Shown: one piece after another, positions 9,026 through 18,822 of the stretch
Position numbering within the stretch: the stretch's first letter is position 1
How the letters are laid out: every line of letters begins with the position of its first letter
DNA from: an uncultured Phycisphaerales bacterium
Lineage (GTDB): Bacteria; Planctomycetota; Phycisphaerae; WQYP01
NCBI GenBank assembly: GCA_903845195.1
Contig: CAIMWO010000038.1
Coordinates: 62,001-126,000, forward strand
Reading direction: 5' to 3'
DNA length: 64,000 nucleotides
The notes under the pieces: model-generated
What the model was told of the DNA's origin: nothing
What the model saw: the letters and a program-made list of their open reading frames with translations, nothing else
Database searches by the model: none
Program-made: the position numbers and the translations under genes

Positions 9026-12000
9026 TCAGGGTTGATCCTCAGTGGCAAGCTTTTCGAAGTACGCTTTGACCGGTGCCGCATAGCCGCGCGGCAGCGGACC
9101 GCTGAGCGCATCCTGTATTTCCCTTTGCGTCTTGGCGCTGGCCGTCGGCGTGGTGTCCATCGTCACATGCACTTCGCCCGCGGCAAGTACCTTGGCCGTA
9201 TTGAGACTCTGCACGGCCTGCTGCTGGTAGAACAAGGCCGTGTGATAGTGATATTGCTTGAGGGCATCCTCACTCTTCTTCATGAGGATTGACGCTTCAA
9301 AAAGCTTGAAATTCTCGTATCCCGCTGCATGCATCTGAAGCTGCAGACGCTCGGCCTCATTGCGCAGGGCGGCCTGCTGGCCCTTCATCCGCTGCATGGG
9401 ATCCTGCATGCCTTCGGGAGCGGGGCCTTCGAGACCTTCTCCGCCAAACGCACCCTTCTTGCCGCCGCCGGTCGCGCCGCCGGCGGGCTCCTTGCTCTTG
9501 TCGTCCACATGGCCGGAGGAGAATGGGTCTTCCGTCATGCGCGTCGGAGTACGGCGGCCGCCTTTGCCTTCCGCCTCGGCGCCGACCATTTCACCTGACG
9601 AACGCCCCTCCCGTCCTTCGCCGGAACGTCCCTGGATCTCCATGTTCTTGGGAAGCTGGTTGCCGGTGACTCCCTGGGCGCTCTGGTTGCTGATGGGTCC
9701 GTCGGCCGCATCCCAACCCGCGCCCTTGTCGAGCGAATCGTTCCACTTGCTGCCGAGGCTTTCCATCGAATCGGTCAGGTCTTCTTCCTTATCCATCAGG
9801 TCGCCGACCATATCCTGTAGCTGTTTGGGCAATTCAGCCGCCGGCGTTTCATTCTGTTTGGCGGGCTCTTCCATCTGCCAGTTCGTGCGGTCCGGCTGCT
9901 GCTGCAGCCATCGCTCGATATGTGTTGTGAGGCTCTTGGCGTTCTCCAGGCCGTTGTCTTCCAGCGCCGTGGCGATCTCCGTCTGCTTGGTTTCCAGCGC
10001 CTTCTGGGCCATCGCCAGCTCGACCTTCATCTGCACCACTTCTTCCAGCAGACCCGCGCCGGACTGATCCTGCTCCGCAATCTTGCTCAGGTCCACCAGC
10101 CGTTGGTTCAGGAACTTTTCCCATTTGTCTTCGGTGGCCGCGAGATCCTTGAGCTTCTGCTCGTCATTCTTGTCGAACTGATCCTTGGGTTTCTTGGCCA
10201 GGTCCGCGGTGGCGTCGATGACGGCCTTCTGTTCCTTCTCAAAATCCTTGAGTTCCTCCGCCATCTTCTTCCAGGCGTCCTTGGCATCGTTGGGCAGATC
10301 GCCGCCTTCCTTGTCCACGACTGCCGGCGTCTTCTTCTCCTCGCTCGTTGCAATGGCCAGAAGGCTCTGAAGCACATCAATGATCCGCGACTGATTCTGC
10401 CGCAACCGCGTGCCGAGCGGTGCCAACGACTTCGTGTCAGATAAGAGCAGGATATCCGAGGCGCGGTCGATCGCCGCGGTCGCGTCTTCCGTCACCAGTA
10501 CCTGCAGGCTTTTTTGAATCAGCTTCATCGCCGGCTCAAACGGAAAATCTTTGGCCAGCGTGGCCATGTCGAGGCGCAATTTCGTCTGCCCGCTGGAGAT
10601 GCCCGTGGTGATCTTGCGGGCATCTTCGATGGCCGTAGCAGTCTTGAGGCCTTCGCTATCGTGTCGCAGGGAAATCTGCCGATCGAGCAGAACCGTCAGC
10701 TGTTTTCGCAGTTCATCCCACAGTTTCGTCGATTTGGCGGCAATCGCGGCGGTATCGTTGAAAGACACGCTGAAGACCTGCCCGGCTGTGGTTTGCGGGC
10801 CCAAAGCAGAATCCAACGAAGTCAGATTGCGGTTGTCGGTGGCGACAAAACGATAGCGCAGCGTATCGCCGAGCTTGTAATCGCCCGCAGGAAGATCCAG
10901 CAGATACTTGATCGTCGCCGGCTTGGCGGAATTTTCGCGGGCAATCGGCCAGCTCTTGATGGCGCGGAACTGCTTCTCGTCGTTGCGCGCGATTTCTAAC
11001 GAAATTTCAGTCAGTCCGTAATCATCGGTAGCTTGGGCGGCCAGCGGCAACTTCTCGTCCGGTTTGGCGTCCACATCGCGCGCCGGCTCGGTCACGGTCA
11101 CGGTGGGGGGCTGATCGGCCTGCACGGTGACGCTGTAAAACGCCAGCTCATCGTGGCGCACCGGTGTGGAAGCGTCAGCATCATCGGGCAACCGCTTGAG
11201 CGTGCGATTGGCTCCATCGTTGAGCTGCACCGAGTATTTGAAAGAATCCTTGGCCGTCAATTTCGCCGTGAAAGTCTTGCCGTCGGCACTGGGCGACATC
11301 GGTTGCGGCGACGCGCCGGCAACGTCCACGAGCGCCTCTTTCACCGGAAGATCAATCGTAGCGGAAATCTGCACAGTGGAGCCTTGCGGCACTTCGATCG
11401 ACGCCTTGGCCGTCGTGGCCTCGCGCCCGGTAAGAGTCACCTCACGTTTGGGCTTGCCGGTATACGGTGGGGGGGTGATATCCAGGCGGTAATTGACGAG
11501 TTGAATCTTCGGCAACACGTCGATGTGATAACGGTCGCTTTGGGAATCGCCAACGGTGATGACGTAATCGAGATTCTCCGCCGCCGTCGCCAGTTGATAG
11601 CGGTACTGCGTGTTGCTGTTCCCGAAGACGCTCATCGGGTACGACACCGACTTGCCCGAAACAAAGGTGATGGCGATCTTGGCGTCAACGACTTTGCTCT
11701 CCGGGCTCTCGGCCGTCACCACAAAATTGAGCGACTGGCCAGCCAGTACGGAATCATTACCCGGCTCGACGTTGATGATCTTTACCAGGCCGACCTTCGG
11801 TACAAACGCGCTCGGCCGCCCCAACACCGCAAGGCCATGCCAGAAAGCCCCGGGAAACAGTCCGATGGCCAGCACGCAAAGCACGATCAACGCACCGGAA
11901 GACAGCCATGCATTGCGCGGCTGCTTCCACGGCACCGCCGTTTCCAGGTGTAGCTCGGAAGTACGCGCATTGAGCTCCCGCAGCACGGCAGGAATCCAAC

Positions 12001-12409
12001 GCCCGCCGGCCACCGGCTGACCCTTGGCAACAGCGTCCAAGTCCGTCGCCAGAAGAACCGCATTGATCAATTCGTTGTGGAGCCCAAGTTTGGCCGTGCC
12101 GTGCTGTTCGACCAGCCGGGCGATTTCGGCGTACGTCGGACGCAGAAAGATCGGCCGGTGCAGTAACCGCACGTAAGCCAGCGCAATGATTCCCAGCAGC
12201 AGCACGCCCAGGGCGACGTTCATCCAACCCGGAAGCGTAAAGGCCCCCACAAGCAGCACAGCCCCCGTCGTCAGCGGTACCGTCACGCCGACGAACAGGG
12301 CCAGCGCCCGCAAGACATGAGCAAGTCGAAACCGATTGCCCACGGCATCCAGCCGCCGCGCGATGGCGGCGAAGTCGCTTTGCATTGTGGGAGCGTTCAA
12401 AGAGGTCAT
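9026..12409 (-). CDS. Giant membrane-anchored coiled-coil protein, DUF4175-like
   Basis: The 1127-residue product starts at ATG 12409, preceded by AGGAG at a spacing of five; the frame extends 21 codons further up but without such a site. The first 220 residues contain three hydrophobic helices (LALFVGVTVPLTTGAVLLVG, NVALGVLLLGIIALAYV and SSGALIVLCVLAIGLF). Beta-rich, Ig-like exported repeats follow to about residue 560. After that comes a long charged region predicted to be coiled coil (many E, K, D, Q), then a Gly/Ser/Glu-rich linker (GRSGEGREGRSSGEMVG) and a final Gln/Ala-rich helix bundle. This order resembles the DUF4175 proteins of Alphaproteobacteria and large planctomycete hypothetical proteins. 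Function is unknown; a scaffold role in the periplasm is inference. Confidence 0.75.
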   Translation of the reverse strand: MTSLNAPTMQSDFAAIARRLDAVGNRFRLAHVLRALALFVGVTVPLTTGAVLLVGAFTLPGWMNVALGVLLLGIIALAYVRLLHRPIFLRPTYAEIARLVEQHGTAKLGLHNELINAVLLATDLDAVAKGQPVAGGRWIPAVLRELNARTSELHLETAVPWKQPRNAWLSSGALIVLCVLAIGLFPGAFWHGLAVLGRPSAFVPKVGLVKIINVEPGNDSVLAGQSLNFVVTAESPESKVVDAKIAITFVSGKSVSYPMSVFGNSNTQYRYQLATAAENLDYVITVGDSQSDRYHIDVLPKIQLVNYRLDITPPPYTGKPKREVTLTGREATTAKASIEVPQGSTVQISATIDLPVKEALVDVAGASPQPMSPSADGKTFTAKLTAKDSFKYSVQLNDGANRTLKRLPDDADASTPVRHDELAFYSVTVQADQPPTVTVTEPARDVDAKPDEKLPLAAQATDDYGLTEISLEIARNDEKQFRAIKSWPIARENSAKPATIKYLLDLPAGDYKLGDTLRYRFVATDNRNLTSLDSALGPQTTAGQVFSVSFNDTAAIAAKSTKLWDELRKQLTVLLDRQISLRHDSEGLKTATAIEDARKITTGISSGQTKLRLDMATLAKDFPFEPAMKLIQKSLQVLVTEDATAAIDRASDILLLSDTKSLAPLGTRLRQNQSRIIDVLQSLLAIATSEEKKTPAVVDKEGGDLPNDAKDAWKKMAEELKDFEKEQKAVIDATADLAKKPKDQFDKNDEQKLKDLAATEDKWEKFLNQRLVDLSKIAEQDQSGAGLLEEVVQMKVELAMAQKALETKQTEIATALEDNGLENAKSLTTHIERWLQQQPDRTNWQMEEPAKQNETPAAELPKQLQDMVGDLMDKEEDLTDSMESLGSKWNDSLDKGAGWDAADGPISNQSAQGVTGNQLPKNMEIQGRSGEGREGRSSGEMVGAEAEGKGGRRTPTRMTEDPFSSGHVDDKSKEPAGGATGGGKKGAFGGEGLEGPAPEGMQDPMQRMKGQQAALRNEAERLQLQMHAAGYENFKLFEASILMKKSEDALKQYHYHTALFYQQQAVQSLNTAKVLAAGEVHVTMDTTPTASAKTQREIQDALSGPLPRGYAAPVKAYFEKLATEDQP

Positions 12410-12671
12410 ACCCGCTCCTGGGACGAAAGGAATTTCTATTCGTATAACGCCGGATATTCTAGCATGTTTCAAGACAATCGAGGCAATTCAATACTTATCA
12501 TCATCCTATCGGAAAGAATGCCATTCCCGTGTAGAATGGTCGGCGACGCCGAGATGTGTGGGGTGGCGGGATCGGCCGCAGCGTATCGTCGCGGGTTGTT
12601 GCCCTTTCTGATGAAGAATCCGCCCTATTGGTGCGATAATATTGATGTAGGGATGGCTGGGAGTTCACGCC

Positions 12672-13790
12672 GTGTCACAGGCATTTGAGAGTCCAAGTGT
12701 AACGCAGGATGTCATGGACGTGGCATTCTGGATCGAACCGTCCATCCTCAAGAGAGAGGGATCGTTCGCCCGCCATCTCATCATGGGCCTGAAGTCCGAA
12801 GGCCAGCAGGTGACCTGCGTCGCGCCGCACGGCTTGGACCTCTCACAGTTGCCCGTCCTGGGCTCGCGTATTCTTACCTATCGCTGGAACCGCTGGGAAC
12901 GCCTTCCGGTGATTCAGAAACTTCGACTCAATGCCCTGGCCCGCGAACTGAACGAGAATCCGCCGGACGTGCTGGTCATCTGGGGATCGGCCGACGGCTC
13001 GCTGCTTCATACGCTCTCACAAATGGTCCCGGGCCTGCCCATCGTGGTCTGGTGTTGGGATGCTTCGGAACTCTTTTCGCCGTTGATCAGCAACTCCTCA
13101 GTACGGCACGTGGTGGCCAGTTCGGATGCGATTGCCTCACGCGTCCCGCCGAGTTTTGCCCACCCGGTCACGGTCGTGCATCCCGGCGTCTACAGCGAAG
13201 AAACCGTGGCGTGCTACGATGTCGACGGCCAATTGCCATGCCTGATCTCCCTCGATCCACTCGAAGATATCAAAGCCTACGAACCGTTGCTTCGCGCCTG
13301 CCGCATGATCGCCGACGCCGGAGAGGAATTCCTGCTGTTCGCCTACGACACGGGACGTGAGGAATACAACATCTGGCAGATGGCCGAGCAGTTAAACCTG
13401 CTGGACCGTCTGTCGTTCGTGCCGTTCCAGCAGGATGCCGAGCCATTACTCTTGCACGGCGATCTCTACATCCACGTGCTTTCCAGTTCGCGTGTGCAGT
13501 ATCGCACTCTCGAAGCGATGGGACGCGGCCTGGCAGTGGTGACGTGCGCCAATCACGGCGCCGATTACCTGACGGATAGCCAAACCGCCCGCATCGTCGG
13601 ACCGCAAACGGCCGAAGCCTGGCGAGACGCTTTATTGGATATGATCAAAGATCGTCCGCGGACGACCGCACTGGCCCGCCGCGGCCAGCAGCTCATCCGC
13701 GAGCGTCACTCGATAGGAAGGACGCTCGAACAGTTCGGCTCCATCTGCCGCCAAGCCGCTGGCGTCGCCATTCCATTGATAGGTCATTGA
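12672..13790 (+). CDS. GT4-like glycosyltransferase
   Basis: 372-residue protein with the two-Rossmann GT-B shape. The N-terminal half includes the acceptor-side loop FWIEPSILKREGSFARHL. The C-terminal half carries the donor-binding pattern YIHVLSSSRVQYRTLEAMGRGLAVV, shown here as the usual 'E-x-x-A-x-G-x-P-V-V'-like element in which Pro is replaced (GRGLAVV). The start is GTG with GGGAG eight bases upstream; ATG 12714 is an alternative. It is a single gene between two genes of opposite orientation, so no polysaccharide cluster gives a hint of substrate. Assignment as a transferase is likely, but the sugar is unknown. Confidence 0.7.
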   Translation: MSQAFESPSVTQDVMDVAFWIEPSILKREGSFARHLIMGLKSEGQQVTCVAPHGLDLSQLPVLGSRILTYRWNRWERLPVIQKLRLNALARELNENPPDVLVIWGSADGSLLHTLSQMVPGLPIVVWCWDASELFSPLISNSSVRHVVASSDAIASRVPPSFAHPVTVVHPGVYSEETVACYDVDGQLPCLISLDPLEDIKAYEPLLRACRMIADAGEEFLLFAYDTGREEYNIWQMAEQLNLLDRLSFVPFQQDAEPLLLHGDLYIHVLSSSRVQYRTLEAMGRGLAVVTCANHGADYLTDSQTARIVGPQTAEAWRDALLDMIKDRPRTTALARRGQQLIRERHSIGRTLEQFGSICRQAAGVAIPLIGH

Positions 13791-13817
13791 GCGGTCATCA
13801 CGGATCGGCCCACTGAA

Positions 13818-14444
13818 TCAAGCCGGCTTCTTCTTTTTCATGTGTAACCACACCCACGCGACGACCGCGATAACCAATATCGCGATGATCGCCACATCCA
13901 CGGGCCTGCGGTACACCATGATTTTTTCCCAGTGCGATTCCAGTTTGTAACCCAGCCAAAGCAGAAACGAATTCCACAGCGTCGCCCCGATCAGCGTGTA
14001 GATGCAGAACTTGATGATGTTCATGCGCGCGATGCCCGCGGGAATCGAAATGAAGTGCCTCACCACCGGCACGAACCGGCAGATGAAGACCGTGGAACTG
14101 CCGTGCTTCTCGAACCAACGATGCGTCAGATCGAGGTGCTCCTCATTGATCAGCAGGAACCTGCCGATCTTCATGACCAGCGGCTTGCCGCCGAAATATC
14201 CGAGGTAGTACGAAATCAGCGACCCCACCAGCGACCCGATGCTCGTCGCCAAAATCACCATTTCCCACGCATATTCCCCACGGGCCACCTTGAACCCCAG
14301 CGGAGGCATCACCACTTCGCTTGGCACCGGCGCAATCATGCTCTCCAGCGCCATCAGCACGCCGGCCCCGAAGAGTCCCCCCTGGTCAATGCCCCATTCC
14401 GCCCACTGCTTGATGAATTCCGCCAGACTGAACGTTGCAAGCAT
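13818..14444 (-). CDS. DedA/VTT-family membrane protein
   Basis: Second DedA-family protein in the window, 208 residues from ATG 14444 (an upstream in-frame ATG at 14471 would add nine residues). Family motifs are ESMIAPVPSEVVMPPLGF, SLISYYLGYFGGKP and FICRFVPVVRHFISIPAGIARM. The E-x-x-x-P-x-P-x-E and R-F-x-P-x-x-R patterns are both present. It lacks the hydrophilic insertion of the protein at 4034, so the two belong to different subgroups. It ends in a Lys-rich tail (HMKKKKPA). Convergent with the glycosyltransferase gene. Confidence 0.92.
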   Translation of the reverse strand: MLATFSLAEFIKQWAEWGIDQGGLFGAGVLMALESMIAPVPSEVVMPPLGFKVARGEYAWEMVILATSIGSLVGSLISYYLGYFGGKPLVMKIGRFLLINEEHLDLTHRWFEKHGSSTVFICRFVPVVRHFISIPAGIARMNIIKFCIYTLIGATLWNSFLLWLGYKLESHWEKIMVYRRPVDVAIIAILVIAVVAWVWLHMKKKKPA

Positions 14445-14606
14445 CGGCCCCTCGTTAGGTCGTAAATACACGTAAGACCGGCACTATACCGCACCCCGCC
14501 CGCTGGCCAAACCCGCAACCACTGGAAATCGTGCAATCTTTTTGCCGCCCCGTTTTACGAAGTGCGTGCTGATGGCGTAAAATGACTGGTCTATGGAGCA
14601 CGCCCA

Positions 14607-17600
14607 ATGATTATGTCTACTGGTCGAAATATTCCCGCCGCCCGCTACGCCCCGAAACCCCGGTGGCGGTTAACGCACTATTTACTGCAATCCGCCTGCG
14701 TACTGCTGGCCGCCTGCCTGTTGATGGGCTGCCCGCCCTCACCGCCCTCCGACAGTCATCGCATCCCGACAGCACAAGTCGGAGCCGCCCCCGTGCTCGG
14801 CACCCCTTCCTTTAATGGCACAGCCTTCGCCATCGTGCCGAAAGAACCCCTCTCCGGCGACGCCCTGGCCAAAGCCCGTCTGGATCGCAAGGCCATTGCC
14901 GATCTCGTGCATCGCGAAGTCGCACCGCCATCAACGCAGCCCACGACCGCACCCGCGCGGCCAACCAACGCCGAAGCACCGCCCTTGGCTGTGAAATATT
15001 ACCTCCAAGGCCGCGAGAAGTTCCTCGACGGCGCCAACTCCGAGGCGATGGATGACCTCGAAAAATCCCTCAAACTTGATCCCGACGCCTTCACTGTCCT
15101 GCGGCTGATGGGACGCGTCTGCTTCTCCGCAAATCAATTGGCCCGCGGCAGCTATTACCTCAAACGGGCCCAGGCCCTCCATCCCGCGGATGTCGAAGTG
15201 AACTACTTCCTCGGCCGCTTCTATATTGAAGCCGCCGAATGGCCCAAGGCAATTCACTATTTGATCCTGGCCGATGAAAGCCCGGAACGGTCACCCACCA
15301 TGGCTTTTTCGCCGCTGGTCAGTTTCTACCTCGCCCGTTCACTCCAGGGCGCCGGCTACCACGTCGCGGCCGCACGCCAGTATGAAGATTTTCTCAACCT
15401 GATCGTGCAACCCGTCGCGGCCTATCGCTTCGATCGCGAACTGGCCTACCTCGCCGGAGAACAATGGGCCGCTAACCTCGAGGCCGCAGACAATCTCGCC
15501 ATCGCCGGAGAATACACCAAGGCCGTGCCTCACTATGAACAGGCCGCGCTCGGCCAGCCCAAGGACCACTACATCGCCGGTCGATTGATCAATGCCCTGG
15601 CGCTCTCCGGCGACGCGACCGGCGCGACCGCCAAAGCCCTTCGGCTGGTCCTCGATTCCGATGGTGATTCGGACGCCATTACACTCCTCCTCTGGTCCTA
15701 CAAAGCCACCGGTCGCGAACCGCACCTGCTCACCGAGCTGCGCCTGGAACTCGCCGGCCAGCAGGACCGCGCCGCCGCTTCGGAAATTCTGGCGCTGGTG
15801 CTCGAACGCATGGGGCGTTCTTCCGAAGCGTCGACGGCTCTCCGCGCCGCCCTCAAGACCGATCCGGCCAATCTGGTTTTGCTGAAGGCCGCGCTCGCGC
15901 GGCTGGAAAAGGCCGATGACTATCCGCAAGCGCTCGAAATCACATCCGCCGCGCTCACCGCAGCCCCGGACAAACACGATGACATCATGGAACTCTTCGT
16001 CCCCTTGATGGACGTTCCCAGCGCCCCGCGGCAGATCGTTTCGTTGCCTCCCTCCGCCGGTGCGGCACAGCGCTATCTTCTGGCCCGCACGCTGGCCCGT
16101 CATGACGCCGCGCCCGCCGCCATCACCGAACAATTCGCCGCCGCCATGAAGGCTGATCCTTCTTTCCTGCCGGCACGCGAAGCCTACATTCGCGCACTCC
16201 TTGGCGATGAACAATTCACCAAGGCTGACCAGGCGATCACCCAGGCGATCGCTTCCGGCAAAGGCGCCGAGAAGGCCCTCGAACTGCAGATCGAATCGGA
16301 AATCGTCCAGAATCGCTTCACCAAGGCTGTGCAAGTCGCCCGCGAAGCCAAGGGAAAATTCCCGCGTTCACCTGAATTGCGGATGACACTCGCATCGATC
16401 TATCGCCTGCGCGACCAAGACCGCGATGCCGATGCCGAACTCTTCGCCGCCGTTGAGGAATTCCCAAAATTCGAACCGGCGTATCGCCGTCTCATCGATT
16501 CCTACCTCGAACGAAGCCATGCCGCCGACGGCGGTGACCGCTACCTTAACGACGCCATCGCCCTGGTCGGCCGCCTCGTGCGCGAAGTGCCCACCAGCCA
16601 TTACGCCCAGACCATCACGGCCCTGCTTTACGCCCGCACCGGAGAATGGCAGCAATCCGAGGACTACTATCGCCGATTGTTCGAGGAATCGCCGACCGAT
16701 CCCTCTGTTGCTGTGCCGTTCTCGGAAGTGCTTGTCCATCAGAACAAGCGCGATGAAGCCGAGAAGGTGCTGCAGCAGTCACTGGCCAAGAAACCGCAGG
16801 TCGCCATCGCCACCAACCTTGCGGACTTCTACCGCGAGTTGGGCCGCAACGCCGACGCCCTGGCCGTCAGTGACAACCTGATGAAGCGCCAACCGGACAA
16901 CGAAATATGGCTGCTCCTTCAGGTTTCCGAGCTTGCCGCCCAGCAGCGGCAGGATGATGCGCTAAAGCTTCTCCAGCAAGGCGCTGCAAAGTTCCCCCAT
17001 TCGCAGAATATGGCCACCAACTATGCCCGCCAGCTCGCCACGACCAACCAGGCCGCCGAAGCCGTCAAATTCTTCCAGGATTTCATCACTCGCAACGGCG
17101 TCACTACCGACCGCCTGTACGTGCTGGCCAACCTGCAGACCCAGGCCGATGATGAACCCGCTGCGGAAGTGACGCTCGAAAAACTTCTCGCCCGCATGCC
17201 CGATCACACCGGTGCCAACAATGACTTGGGCTATTACTGGGTGGACGCGGGCGTGAAACTCGATCGCGCCATCGAAATGATTCGCAGCGCTGTGGCGAAT
17301 CTGCCCAACAACGCGGCGTTCCTGGATTCCCTGGGCTGGGCGTACTACAAGAAGGCCCAGTTCAAAGATGCCGCACGCTACCTCGAAGAGGCCATCGCGC
17401 TGCCCAACGGCATGGACCCGGAATTACTCAGCCACCTCGGTGACGCCCTGTACCGCTCCGGCAAACAGGATCAAGCCCTCGAACGCTGGACGCAGGCCCA
17501 GGCCCTGCTCTCCAGCGAATCCAAAGGCCGAACCAAGACCAAGCAACACGTGGACGAAGCCCTACGGCAGGTTCGCGACGGTAAGACGCCGCCGCTGGCA

Positions 17601-17639
17601 CCCGTCGGCCAGGGCGTGGTGATCGAAAAAAATCTGTAA
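14607..17639 (+). CDS. Large TPR-repeat lipoprotein
   Basis: 1010-residue protein. An N-terminal hydrophobic segment (SACVLLAACLLMGC) ends in a lipobox-like LLMGC, so the mature protein is probably lipid-anchored and faces the periplasm. From about residue 125 almost the whole chain is made of tetratricopeptide repeats, with units such as the one around KYYLQGREKFLDGANSEAM and, near the C-terminus, FLDSLGWAYYKKAQFKDAAR. TPR arrays act as protein docking surfaces. Planctomycete homologues are common and of unknown partner. Start ATG 14607 follows GGAG by eight bases. TTTACG, 18 bases, TAAAAT (14554-14583) could be its promoter. yebC follows 58 bases after the stop. Confidence 0.85.
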   Translation: MIMSTGRNIPAARYAPKPRWRLTHYLLQSACVLLAACLLMGCPPSPPSDSHRIPTAQVGAAPVLGTPSFNGTAFAIVPKEPLSGDALAKARLDRKAIADLVHREVAPPSTQPTTAPARPTNAEAPPLAVKYYLQGREKFLDGANSEAMDDLEKSLKLDPDAFTVLRLMGRVCFSANQLARGSYYLKRAQALHPADVEVNYFLGRFYIEAAEWPKAIHYLILADESPERSPTMAFSPLVSFYLARSLQGAGYHVAAARQYEDFLNLIVQPVAAYRFDRELAYLAGEQWAANLEAADNLAIAGEYTKAVPHYEQAALGQPKDHYIAGRLINALALSGDATGATAKALRLVLDSDGDSDAITLLLWSYKATGREPHLLTELRLELAGQQDRAAASEILALVLERMGRSSEASTALRAALKTDPANLVLLKAALARLEKADDYPQALEITSAALTAAPDKHDDIMELFVPLMDVPSAPRQIVSLPPSAGAAQRYLLARTLARHDAAPAAITEQFAAAMKADPSFLPAREAYIRALLGDEQFTKADQAITQAIASGKGAEKALELQIESEIVQNRFTKAVQVAREAKGKFPRSPELRMTLASIYRLRDQDRDADAELFAAVEEFPKFEPAYRRLIDSYLERSHAADGGDRYLNDAIALVGRLVREVPTSHYAQTITALLYARTGEWQQSEDYYRRLFEESPTDPSVAVPFSEVLVHQNKRDEAEKVLQQSLAKKPQVAIATNLADFYRELGRNADALAVSDNLMKRQPDNEIWLLLQVSELAAQQRQDDALKLLQQGAAKFPHSQNMATNYARQLATTNQAAEAVKFFQDFITRNGVTTDRLYVLANLQTQADDEPAAEVTLEKLLARMPDHTGANNDLGYYWVDAGVKLDRAIEMIRSAVANLPNNAAFLDSLGWAYYKKAQFKDAARYLEEAIALPNGMDPELLSHLGDALYRSGKQDQALERWTQAQALLSSESKGRTKTKQHVDEALRQVRDGKTPPLAPVGQGVVIEKNL

Positions 17640-17697
17640 TGTTCAGGCTCATCGCGGCGGATGCGCCGCACAGAAAAAACATTTTTCGGGAGTCTTC

Positions 17698-18420
17698 ATG
17701 GCTGGTCATTCCCATTGGAAAAACATCAAACGTAAAAAAGCCGTCATCGATGCGCGTCGCGGCCAGGCATGGTCGAAAGTCGCGCGGCTCATCATGATTG
17801 CCGCCCGGCGCGGCGCCAATCCGGATGACAACCTCGCCCTGCGCTTCGCCATGGACAAGGCCCGGACTGTCAACATGCCCAATGACACCATCGAAAAAGC
17901 CGTCAAGAAAGGCTCCGGCGAACTCGGCGGACAAAACTTCGAATCCGTGCTCTACGAAGGTTATGGCCCCGGCGGTGTGGCGATCCTCGCCGATGCGCTT
18001 ACCGATAACCGCCATCGCACGGCCGGTGAAATCCGCATGATCTTCGACAAGCACGGCGGCGCTATCGGCACGGCCAACTCCGTCGGCTGGATGTTCACCA
18101 AGAAAGGCGTCATCGCCATCGAAAAATCCAAGATCGATGAAGACAAGCTCATGGAAATTGTCCTCGAAGCCGGCGCCGAAGATGTCCAGACCTCCGAGGA
18201 CGGCTACGAAGTGACCACCACCCTCCATGATTTTGAAAAGGTCCGCCAGGCGTTGACCGCCGCAAAAATCGAAATGGTGCAGGCCGACGTGATGATGATT
18301 CCCTCGCAAACCGTCAGCGTCTCCGGCGACCATGCCGATAAACTGCAGAAAATCGTCGAGGGCCTTGAAGCCAATGACGACGTGCAGAATGTCTACACCA
18401 ACGCCGAGGTGGCCGAGTGA
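17698..18420 (+). CDS. yebC: YebC/PmpR family protein
   Basis: 240-residue member of the YebC family (TACO1-like), proteins linked to relief of ribosome stalling at proline stretches and, in some species, to transcription control. The N-terminus MAGHSHWKNIKRKKAVIDAR is diagnostic. YEGYGPGGVAILADALTDNR and GTANSVGWMF are the other conserved blocks. Full length. The start ATG follows CGGGAG by six bases. In many bacteria yebC lies next to ruvC; here it follows a TPR gene instead. Confidence 0.97.
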   Translation: MAGHSHWKNIKRKKAVIDARRGQAWSKVARLIMIAARRGANPDDNLALRFAMDKARTVNMPNDTIEKAVKKGSGELGGQNFESVLYEGYGPGGVAILADALTDNRHRTAGEIRMIFDKHGGAIGTANSVGWMFTKKGVIAIEKSKIDEDKLMEIVLEAGAEDVQTSEDGYEVTTTLHDFEKVRQALTAAKIEMVQADVMMIPSQTVSVSGDHADKLQKIVEGLEANDDVQNVYTNAEVAE

Positions 18421-18429
18421 CCTCCGCCC

Positions 18430-18810
18430 TCACCCCACGCGCTGAATCGCGCTGCGGATGAGTTCCAGCGATTCCGCCATGTCCAGCTGGCTTTTGCCGA
18501 ACCCAGGCGCCGCACCATTGGCCACCGCCGCGGCCTGTGCGTCGGCATAATCGGAAACCAGCATCAGCGGCGGCATGCCCTTTTCACGACGCGCCGCGCC
18601 GATGAACTCCACGCCGCTGGTCCCATCCGCATCGAACACACGATTGACCAGCACCAGATCGTACGTTCTCCCGGCGATCTTCACTAAAGCATCGGCCCCA
18701 TCGTACGCCCGCTCCAGCGTGATCCCCATCGCCACCAGCATCCGGGCAATCCGCGCATCATCCGCACTGCATTGACCAACACTCAACACTAAAGGCATAC
18801 GCTGCTCCAC
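18430..18810 (-). CDS. Degenerate response-regulator receiver domain
   Basis: 126-residue stand-alone receiver-like domain. The alternating beta/alpha pattern is clear, with the acidic pair after strand 1 (QCSADDARIARML) and a Lys near strand 5 (GFGKSQLD). The position of the phosphorylated Asp at the end of strand 3 reads DLVLVNRVFD, where Asn replaces the expected Asp. It is therefore probably not phosphorylated in the normal way and may act as a protein-binding pseudo-receiver. Start could be ATG 18810 or ATG 18798. It is convergent with yebC, ten bases away, and lies 12 bases upstream (in its own direction, after) the ygfZ gene end, so co-transcription with ygfZ is not excluded. Confidence 0.65.
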   Translation of the reverse strand: MEQRMPLVLSVGQCSADDARIARMLVAMGITLERAYDGADALVKIAGRTYDLVLVNRVFDADGTSGVEFIGAARREKGMPPLMLVSDYADAQAAAVANGAAPGFGKSQLDMAESLELIRSAIQRVG

Positions 18811-18822
18811 TTGAAACTACTT

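Noticed and set aside
15339-16334. 331-codon minus-strand frame opposite the TPR lipoprotein
   Set aside because: Gly/Arg-rich shadow of the TPR coding strand, no ribosome binding site.
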